In this document: positions 56,771 to 64,000 of the stretch, in pieces
Layout of the letters: each line of letters begins with the position of its first letter
Position numbering within the stretch: position 1 is the stretch's first letter
Source of the DNA: Acanthosepion esculentum
Taxonomy: Eukaryota; Mollusca; Cephalopoda; Sepiida; Sepiidae
Direction: 5' to 3'
DNA length: 64,000 nucleotides
Assembly: GCA_964036315.1 (NCBI GenBank)
Contig: OZ038479.1
Coordinates: forward strand, 58,746,746-58,810,745
Translations under genes and position numbers: made by a program
Notes under the pieces: generated by a model
Told to the model about the DNA's origin: nothing
The model's input: the letters and a program-made list of their open reading frames with translations, nothing else
Databases searched by the model: none

Positions 56771-58137
56771 ATCAGTTTCAAATCAGATTAATTATACTTT
56801 AAATCAGCTAATATTCAGCAAATAAAGTTTCAAAAAAGTATATTTTATTTTTGGAAGATTTTTAATAAAGAGAATTACATTGAAATGACAGAAGGCACTA
56901 AATTCAGAAATTTGAGTACAAAAACTCATTCCAGTCAATTTAAATTAGACTTGAAATACGGCAAAGTGTTTTACTTATTGGAAATATTAAACTTAATCAA
57001 TTAACTTTAAATTAAAACTAAAATAAAAACCTCAAGAAAGATTTTTCATTTTAAAAAATTATTATTTTATTTATCTAATGTAGATTTCCTTATTTTTTGC
57101 TATGTTCCTTCATGGATTTAACTGTTTCTGTGGTAAAGTTCTTTCCTTGTTTGTTTCAATAGGGGCAACACGCATACATATATTAGGTATATTTCACTGA
57201 TTTGAGGAAAAACACCCCAAACTTAATAAAACAAATTTTTATCATAAAATTTTTTTGTTATTATTAAGAGGAAAGGCAAAAGTATTTATTGGTTATTAAA
57301 TTATGTTTTTTAATCATTTTCAGATTGTTCAAAATTTTGGTTGAAAATCTTTTGCTTTTTTGGTAAAAATGTTTTTTTACATCTGTTAACCCCTAGAAAA
57401 TTATATAAAAATGTCACTCATGTTATATTCCTCAAATAGTTTTTAAAGATATGTCCACATTGAAAAAAAAGGATAAACTTCCTTCTGTCAGAAAACCCAT
57501 CAGCACCTCAAATAAACTGTTAATGTTGTATTATACAACAGATTTCTGCAATATTTAAAACTTAAATAAAGTAATGTTTGTTTCAAATCAGATTAATTCA
57601 ACAGTAAATTCACTGATGCTCTTCTAATAGAGTTTCGGTTATGTATAGATATTTTTTATAAAGAGAATTACATCACATAAGGGATGGCTAAAAATCAGCT
57701 ATTTTAGCAATTTAGAAATGAAAACACCTTCCAATTTAAATTAATTTGAAATACAGCAATGTATTTTGTTCATTGGAAATATTGCATTTAATCAATTAGC
57801 TTCAAAGTAAAGCTAAAATAAAAGCTTCAAGAAAGATTCTTTTCATTTGCAAAAGTTCATTTTAAACCTTAGGTATCATGTTTTGAAACAAATATATATG
57901 TTAAAATATTGGAGAAAAGCACTTTCTAATACAGCAGTAGGTATTTAGATTATGTCTTGACAGCTCTATTGACAGATGGAGGTTTATCTAATTTTTTATA
58001 TTTTTCATCTTCACTGGATGCTACAGAATTAGTGAACTAACCTTAATGCATAACTACTTGTGTCTATTATAATATAGGCTGCTTTCATATATTATTCAAT
58101 ATCTAATTCATCTTTTATTGCTTTTTGTTGTTCACAG

Positions 58138-58312
58138 ATGTACAAAGATCACAATAGTTATTGAGAAATTCCATGAAGAAAATGACATTTCACTTTCCAT
58201 GAAGATGTGGCAAGAAATGATGTTCTGTGAAATTTGTGGTTAGTCTTTTCTACAAAAACACATATTTATGTGACCAGTATTAATCTCTGTGAAGTCACAC
58301 TTAATAGGCAAG
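58138..58312 (+). promoter_or_regulatory. Shortened leader of ZNF-4 finger exon
   Basis: Begins after the acceptor AG at 58136-58137. The uORF homologue has lost its Met (ATG to ATA) and a deletion of about 80 bases joins its first half (VIEKFHEENDISLSMK) to the decayed finger, reading FCEICG then TAG. The 42-codon uORF is therefore absent from this gene. Confidence 0.65.
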
Positions 58313-58939
58313 ATGGAAACACACATTAGAAAGAAACCATATTCTTGTGAATGTTGTGAAGCTGCATTTTCACGGAAGTCACATTTGGTGAAGCATACGC
58401 GAACACACACTGGAGAAAAACCACATTCTTGTGAAGTTTGTGGATCTGCATTTACAGAAAAGTCAAGTTTAGTGGACCACATGCGAATACACACCGGAGA
58501 GAAACCATTTGCTTGTGAAGTTTGCGGATCTGCATTTTCAGTGAAGTCACATTTGGTAAGACATGTACGAACACACACTGGAGAAAAACCATATTTTTGT
58601 GATATTTGTGAATCTTCATTTCCAGCCAAATCAAGTTTAGAGTGCCATATGCGAATACACACTGGAGAGAAACCATATTCTTGTGAAGTTTGTGGATTTC
58701 CATTTTCACAGAGAGGACATATGGTGAGGCATATGCGAACACATACTGGAGAGAAACCACATTCTTGTGAAGTTTGTGGATCTTCTTTTTCACGGAAGTC
58801 AGACTTGGTAAAGCATATGCGAACACATACTGGAGAAAAACCATTTTCTTGTGAACTTTGTGGATCTGTATTTTCTCAGAAGTCAAGTTTAGTGAAGCAT
58901 ATGCAAATACATACTAGACAGAAACCATATTCTTGTTAA
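58313..58939 (+). CDS. ZNF-4: short 7-finger C2H2 protein
   Basis: 208 aa: METHIRK, seven complete 28-residue C2H2 fingers and KPYSC before TAA at 58937-58939. The stop falls directly after the first zinc Cys of an eighth finger, which continues in frame as FCGTVCSW. Helix positions -1, 3 and 6 read RHK, ESD, VHR, ASC, QHR, RDK, QSK. Finger 5 has QRGHM in place of the usual xKSxL. The array is more diverged from the others than they are among themselves. A nuclear DNA-binding role is expected. It is either a short family member or an array truncated by the stop; all seven fingers are intact. Confidence 0.82.
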   Translation: METHIRKKPYSCECCEAAFSRKSHLVKHTRTHTGEKPHSCEVCGSAFTEKSSLVDHMRIHTGEKPFACEVCGSAFSVKSHLVRHVRTHTGEKPYFCDICESSFPAKSSLECHMRIHTGEKPYSCEVCGFPFSQRGHMVRHMRTHTGEKPHSCEVCGSSFSRKSDLVKHMRTHTGEKPFSCELCGSVFSQKSSLVKHMQIHTRQKPYSC

Positions 58940-59320
58940 TTTTGTGGCACTGTATGTTCATGGGACACCTATTGGTTACAAACTAAATTCTGGATATGCA
59001 TTTTGATGGAAATCATGTGAAATCTAATACATAAGGAAAAAAAGCATATTCTTGAGATATCTGTGGACACATCTTTTCTGAGAAGTCCTATTTTGGATCA
59101 TATTCTTGTAAAAAATACAACACATTATTTTCAAATACTGCAAAATTCAACAGACTGGAGAGGAAACATTTTTGTGAAATATGTCTTCAGAATTTTCAAG
59201 GAATTTCCAGCTGAGATGGTACTTGGAATCCCCAGCCTGCTTATAAATCTATGCTAACTTAGAAATCAGCATTTTATGATATTTGTGAATTTCCACGTTC
59301 ATAAAATCCTCATTTCCTAA
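58940..59320 (+). pseudogene. Decayed fingers downstream of ZNF-4
   Basis: Weak remnants such as AAAGCATATTCTTGAGATAT with CTTTTCTGAGAAGTCC near 59044-59090 and TTTTTGTGAAATATG near 59167. No open frame of interest. Confidence 0.6.
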
Positions 59321-59665
59321 AACGAATTCTACAAGTTTTGTGCTTATAACTGGCAGTCAGTCGTGAAGGTTGACTTGGAAACTAGGGCCTGCAGTCTATT
59401 AGGTGGAGAGTTAAAAGGAGAACCTCACCTTTTGCCCCCGGAAAATTAGTTGCCCCATGGACAATCTGAGAAAATGATGTGAACGAATTTTAATGTGAGA
59501 AAATGTACTTCTACCAGCAGGTTCCACTTCAGACTTAATACCTTTCTCCACTGGACTTGATGCCCATTAGTAATACCCTGGCAGTGAGGATGAACACTAT
59601 GCGAGAAAATAATAAAATCTAAAAATAATTATTAAAATTTATTTGTAAATTAATTCAATTTTTCA
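59321..59665. other. Unassigned sequence after ZNF-4
   Basis: 59340-59600 is less AT-rich than its surroundings (GGGCCTGCAGTCTATTAGGT) and may be part of a mobile element, but nothing was recognised. AATAAA at 59611-59616 could serve ZNF-4. Confidence 0.3.
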
Positions 59666-59870
59666 TTTATTTTTTGGCAAATTCATTGTAAAAAGTATCA
59701 GCATCATCCTTTACCTTAATCTTCTTCAAAAGGTCTTTATTCATGGAAAGGAAAACCAAATGACTTAATCATTCTTCACTTTTGGAACACCTACATGATT
59801 TAGTGAGTGAAGAAAACAATTGCTCACAGGAAACAGCTGTGGCAGGATATAGTCAGAATTAGACATTTTA
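59666..59870 (-). pseudogene. hAT transposase C-terminal (dimerisation) relic
   Basis: The minus strand reads YPATAVSCEQLFSSLTKSC, stop near EE, then LSHLVFLSMNKDLLKKIK and DTFYNEFAKK. This fits the C-terminal hAT dimerisation region, where a (S/C)E-x-x-FS-x-L core is followed by a leucine-rich stretch. Only this part is present and it contains a stop. Confidence 0.5.
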
Positions 59871-59879
59871 ATTTCAATT

Positions 59880-60920
59880 TTTTTTTTAAATTTTCTTATC
59901 ACTTGATGACTGGAAAAGTGAAACTTCTTAATTTTTTAGATAAACTGAATTAATATTGTTTTAATTAACCAAATGTTCTTTCAGATAAAGTTAAACCTTC
60001 CTTCTCTAAAATATCACCAACATTAAAACAGGAAATTTGAATATAAGTACTTTTAATTTTAAAATTAGGTATTACAGATGATTTTTTAAAAAATGTTCTT
60101 TAACAAAATTTAACATGTTTAATGAAATAATATACTATATTATCAAGAAATTTTTTTTATATAATTTTTAAAAAAGTGATTTTGAACATTTAAAATTAAA
60201 TCTTAAGGCATCGAAACATGTAAATTTTTAATCACAAAATGTTTAATGGCCAGTTGCTCCTTTTTCACTCCATGTATGAACTGGTCAAAAACTTTTTGGG
60301 TAATGGTCACATGACTGAATCCAAGTTCTAAGTAGGGTTAAAACTTTTTAAAGGTCAGTAAAAAAAAGAACTTTTGATGTGACACTATAGTTGTCAGATG
60401 TTCCCTTCAGAAATGAATAATACAAATTTTTCATCTGAATCTGTCCAATTATAAGTTCATTGAATAGGTAAGTCTTTGATTTCAGTTACATGCAATAAAA
60501 ACATCACTACAGTATAGCATGTCTGCTCACATAATACAGCTGGAAAGCAAGCAAAAGAATTTGTTTTTTGGTGGCTTTCTCTCTGTGACCCCCACTTTAT
60601 TATTCTATCTCTCTTTTTCATGCACCCAGCATAAAGCAGGTAAGACTAAAGCCACAGACTTTTCTAACACAAACAAAAGAATTTCTGTTTTTCATTGACT
60701 GTCTCTCTTTTGCCCACTCACTATTATGTTCCGTCTCTCGTGCTCCCTAATAAAAAGCTTAGTAAATTCATTGCTTTTACTTGCATCTTTTCTCATTAAA
60801 CAACAAGTGTTTTCCCTATTTACACTCCATAAATAATATTACTTGTAACAATTATCCCAAGAAATGGGAAATACAAGTACAAAAAGGATAGTGAAAATTA
60901 TTGATAATAAATTTTATATT
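59880..60920. other. AT-rich sequence without recognised features
   Basis: No gene, no clear repeat; CTCTCTTTCTCTCTGTGACC-like pyrimidine tracts at 60570-60620 and 60700-60750. Confidence 0.4.
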
Positions 60921-60924
60921 ATAC

Positions 60925-61180
60925 AAAATTATTGGATTGTTCCAAAAGTTAAGGGAAATTAAAACACAAAACAAAATTATGTCATTAAATATTTATTCAA
61001 CTAAATATGAACCATTTTGTTGCACAACGTTTCTCGATTTTTCCTTCAACTTAAAGATTCCATCTTCCCAGAAATTCTGTGGTTTCTTGGGGAAGAACTC
61101 ATTAAGGTGTTTTTTTTATGTCACCCAAAGAATTAAAATTTTTATCACTGAAATTATTTTACAAGGACCTGAATAAATGA
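60925..61180 (-). pseudogene. Mariner transposase C-terminal relic
   Basis: The minus strand reads LNEFFPKKPQNFWEDGIFKL and SRNVVQQNGSYLVE before a stop, which corresponds to the end of SETMAR-type mariner transposases. TTATTGGATTGTTCCAAAAG at its outer edge may be the terminal repeat. The rest of the element is missing. Confidence 0.5.
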
Positions 61181-61399
61181 AAATGTTGGCCTATTTTAAA
61201 AATGAAAATTTACTGTATGAAAATATAATTTTTAGCTTGATATCATTATGATGTGTTTGGTAAAATTATTTTAAACAAACAAATATTGTTTTTCATTCGC
61301 TTAGTGGTGTCTATCAAAATTTTTCAACTTCTTACATCATAACCGTCTTTGGTAGTTAGATAGAATATAAAGATGACACTATTTCTCTAGTTTAAATTT

Positions 61400-61720
61400 A
61401 CCAAAATCCCTAACCTACACCTCACACTAACCCTTGCTCAGTAATTGAGACGAGTAAGATCAGTAAAAAAAAAGGCCGTTAACTAAGTAAGCTTCCGCGA
61501 ATGACAGTTCCGAAGTGAATGTATGCAAACAACGCCAGTAATGGCGGACGCGAATGAGTCCGAACTTTTATTGTTGATAACTCCAAAACGGTAGAGTTTT
61601 AGCAAAATTCCTTTGTTATTTACGAATTAAGCATATACATTTACACCTAAATGTAACTATTCGGGGAATTTTTATTAGAATCTAAGCGCGGGGATTACAC
61701 TGCAAATTACCCAAAAGTAC
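61400..61720. repeat. Single-arm relative of the foldback element
   Basis: GCCAGTAATGGCGGACGCGA, TTGTTGATAACTCCAAAACG and ATATACATTTACACC run parallel to the right arm of the element at 51351-52734. CCCTAACCTACACCTCACAC at 61418 matches its central motif. Only one arm is present here. Confidence 0.6.
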
Positions 61721-61729
61721 ACACCCGCA

Positions 61730-62400
61730 TTTTATAAAACGTGGTAAATGTAATAAGAAAGGGCATTTTACAAAAATGTGCAAATCCAAGAGAGCTTTAC
61801 GCAAAATAGAAAACTCGTCAGAAGAATCAGACGACTAAATGCTGAACTCTATAAAAATAAACAAACCAAATCTCTTCTAAAATTTCCAGAGTAAGAAGAA
61901 CACAGCTAGACCAGCAGACGACAGCATTAAACAATAAATTTAATTTCAAAATAGACTCGGGTGCAGAAATATGCGTACTACTACCAAATAAAATATTTAA
62001 AAATCACCATCCAAAACCAGAATTAAAGAAAATCATCCGTTAAGTTGCATGCATATAATAACACAAGAATCCCTACACTAGGAAAATGTACGGCAACACT
62101 AAAAAGCAAAACACGTGCAACATTCATAATAGCCGACATAAATTCTAAGTCTGTTCTCTGTGCGAAAACTTGTGAAGGATTAATTCAAAGAATTTTTAGA
62201 ACCTAATTGAATAAATAGTTCTAATTCAAACATTCAAGGCTTACTAGAAGAATATGATGACTGTTTCGGTGAATTTGGTACCCTGACATCAACCCAGAAG
62301 TAAAGCCAGTAATTCGCTCCCCTTCGAAAGTACCATTCGCTTTGAAAACAAAATTAGAATTCCAATGAGTGACAAATATGGGAATAATAATTTAAACCCA
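61730..62400 (+). mobile_element. Ty3/gypsy retrotransposon relic
   Basis: In order on the plus strand: a damaged CCHC zinc knuckle at 61737-61790 (KCNKKGHFTKMCKSK, first Cys changed to Arg and a one-base shift before it), then the aspartic protease motif FKIDSGAEICVLLP with DSGA at 61954-61965. Next comes a segment LGKCTATLKSK, then LLEEYDDCFGEFG and, in another frame, VKPVIRSPSKVPFAL near 62295-62345, the usual lead-in to reverse transcriptase. Stops and shifts make it inactive, and the polymerase itself is missing. Confidence 0.75.
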
Positions 62401-63050
62401 TTAAAGAACCGATTGACTAGGTTAGCTCTGTTGTCGCGGTAGTGTTATATTAAGCGTATGGTAGCGAGAGAAAGAAATAAAGAGGATTAGAGTGAAACAA
62501 CGTTTACTGTTGGTAGATAGTACAGGAATATGGTCGGATGTACGCGTAATGTCGGGGATTGAACCATTTCTTATGCCGACATGGCCCGGGTCACAAGATA
62601 CGATTAGTGCACTTTTGCTTGTAGATCTATTGTATGGAACGGATGTCGTTGGGGGCCAAACACGAAGGGAATGCTTTGTAAGTGAGTCGGGTAGGCCGAG
62701 ATGACGGCGGGTGTTGCTATCGATGGAGGCCTGTAGCTGGGTGGAATCGAGGTAGAGATGTTGAGTCGAAAACTGGATAACCGAGGTCGTAGGTCAAGCC
62801 AAGATGTGGTAACGGTCGTTGAAATGCACGGTCGTATTGAGTGGTGGCAGTGAAGGCGGCGACTGTGGCGGTAGTTGCACTTTGCGTGGTGGTCGGTCCG
62901 CCATTCTGTTGTCATAGTGACGAAGTTGTGGAATCTTCCACATTTGTCAGTTACCCCCCCCCCGCGGGAAAATGTACTCTTCCCTGTGGTGATTATCGTC
63001 ACCATCAAACATAAAGATTGTACGACAAGCATTCATTGGCTAATCTACTC
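62401..63050. other. GC-richer segment of uncertain origin
   Basis: Base composition is clearly richer in G and C than the rest of the window. A minus-strand frame from 62904 starts MADRPPRKVQLPPQ and runs only 36 codons. A poly-C run lies at 62956-62965. It may be retroelement (LTR or gag) or a gene's 5' end reaching out of the window; I see no proof of either. Confidence 0.3.
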
Positions 63051-63062
63051 AAAACTAGTTCG

Positions 63063-63166
63063 CTGATTGGTCAATTCCGACCAATCAGATATCCTGCACG
63101 CGAGGAATGAAATTTTACCGCTCACTAAGGTTTGAGCCAGTCACGTGATACACCATCTTATATAAA
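63063..63166 (+). promoter_or_regulatory. Promoter-like cluster: paired CCAAT boxes, E-box, TATA box
   Basis: CTGATTGGTC (63063-63072) and its exact inverse GACCAATCAG (63079-63088) form two facing CCAAT boxes. CACGTG lies at 63142-63147 and TATATAAA at 63159-63166. The spacing suits an RNA polymerase II promoter reading to the right. It could belong to an LTR, given the gypsy relic next to it, or to a host gene beyond the window. Confidence 0.5.
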
Positions 63167-64000
63167 CAAAACACGAGTAAGCCCTCTCTCTTTTCCGACA
63201 CTCTTGCGTCCCATGCCTTGCTGCCAAAATGTAACCTTCAAGGACTCCCGTCTTGACCATGCGGTCATACGTTAAAGAACATTACAACATTCACGCAAGT
63301 TCGAACTCTTACCAACTTTACCAATACATAATTCCTAACATGCAACAAGAACTTTATTCTTCCTAAATTACAGTTTAATAGTTATTTCAATTTATGAGCT
63401 CAGGTACAAATATTTCCAAATCTAAGAGACATAACTCTATCAAGCCTTTAGCTTACGTACATGTACATTAATAAATAAAATCAAATGTTATGTTTTGAAC
63501 CATTATGTTCTGTCTTGTATCAATTGTTGTGGATTTTAAGCCTTCTCACCATCCAGACCTGATACTTTCTAACACTTCACACATCCGCAACAAGGTCATG
63601 GCGACGGAAGCAGTTCGTCCTCAGAGCTTGCTTTTAAGCAGTTCTGGTAGTCTCATCCGACCATAGTCTCTTTAACTGACGGGGACGTTCGCGATTGGCC
63701 ACCGGATGTCGCTGCGCGGAGCCCAATGCGCAGAAACGACTTTTGTTATTTCGACCTCCGCCCTCGCGGCGTTCACATTCGGCTATCGTGTAGAATGAAT
63801 CAGAATGAGATCTAAATGCGGCAGAGTATAACAGTAGAAAACCAAAGGGGAAATTACGTCTATGCTTGGATCCAAAGGACCTAAACAAAGTAATAAAGAG
63901 GAAGCACCTTAAAAAAAACTCCACAGACATTCATGACTTGCATATACTTAGAACAAATGACAGTGTGAGAGCCAAATTTTGGTTTAGAAATGGCAAGCTA
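63167..64000. other. Sequence downstream of promoter-like cluster
   Basis: No convincing gene. A 24-codon frame starts at an ATG at 63598 (MATEAVRPQSLL). The 98-codon minus frame at 63634-63930 lacks recognisable features. It could be the 5' untranslated region of a transcript starting near 63190. Confidence 0.3.

Larger units (their letters stand above)
53425..58137 (+). other. ZNF-4 intron
   Basis: AT-rich and non-coding. Carries several diverged copies of the intron segment with GAGCATAG, CAAACTTGATTA and TTATTATTAAGAGGAAAG-like words (53480, 53880, 57200). One copy is inverted at 55270-55700, and a dispersed repeat is inserted at 56567-56770. Ends TTTTTGTTGTTCACAG at 58137. Open frames such as 54594-54812 are unsupported. 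Confidence 0.55.

Noticed and set aside
60901..61176. 91-codon plus-strand frame
   Set aside because: The opposite strand encodes recognisable mariner transposase C-terminal sequence, so the plus frame is incidental.
62604..63032. 142-codon minus-strand frame
   Set aside because: It crosses a poly-C run and has no recognisable domain or codon pattern; kept only as part of an uncertain GC-richer segment.
63634..63930. 98-codon minus-strand frame at the window end
   Set aside because: No domain, no paralogue, and biased composition alone can keep it open.

Overview
The window looks like nuclear DNA of an animal, most likely a cephalopod (octopus-like). It is very AT-rich and gene-poor, has intron-sized spacers, polyadenylation hexamers, splice signals, microsatellites and eukaryotic transposons (mariner, Penelope, Tx1/L1-like LINE, Ty1/copia, Ty3/gypsy, hAT), tRNA-derived SINEs, and a tandem cluster of all-finger C2H2 genes. 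The species is an inference; no database was searched.

The backbone is a tandem array of paralogous C2H2 zinc-finger units. A complete unit has four parts: (i) a conserved first exon/promoter block ending in a consensus donor (AAAG|GTAAGT); (ii) an AT-rich intron of about 4-7 kb; (iii) a terminal exon starting at TT(C/T)ACAG|A, which carries a conserved 42-codon upstream ORF, a decayed finger-like leader and then an uninterrupted array of 28-residue fingers; (iv) a long 3' flank made of shared repeat blocks. Four arrays stay open: ZNF-1 (3762-5630, 22 fingers, one lacking a Cys), ZNF-2 (23431-24729, 15 fingers, damaged start), ZNF-3 (39669-41627, 23 fingers) and ZNF-4 (58313-58939, 7 fingers). 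First-exon blocks with donors are at 16105-16466, 32995-33376, 35146-35530 and 52940-53424; that of ZNF-1 should lie left of the window. Decayed arrays or leaders lie at 5631-6340, 21849-22237, 24730-25470, 26371-26930, 41628-41950 and 58940-59320. One unit near 30.3-30.55 kb seems to have lost its whole finger exon.

Layout: 1-3468 intron of ZNF-1 with a mariner relic (1600-2837); 3469-6413 ZNF-1; 6.4-16.1 kb duplicated 3' flank blocks and SINEs; 16.1-24.7 kb ZNF-2 with a long inverted repeat in its intron; 24.7-35 kb decayed fingers, a second mariner relic, Penelope relics and an extra first-exon copy; 35.1-41.6 kb ZNF-3; 42-44.3 kb flank; 44.3-50.1 kb a transposon nest (short element with 45-bp perfect inverted repeats, mariner, LINE, SINE, an unplaced transposon-like gene, copia); 50.1-59.3 kb ZNF-4 with a 1.4-kb foldback element just upstream of its first exon; 59.3-64 kb hAT, mariner and gypsy relics, then a GC-richer stretch with a CCAAT/E-box/TATA promoter-like cluster.

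The finger proteins have no visible KRAB, SCAN or BTB domain. Their framework is nearly invariant and most variation falls at the DNA-contact positions, as in a fast-evolving family of DNA-binding proteins. The most unusual features are the conserved 42-aa uORF, start codons that sit inside decayed fingers, and the foldback element with a recognisable empty site in a paralogous promoter.
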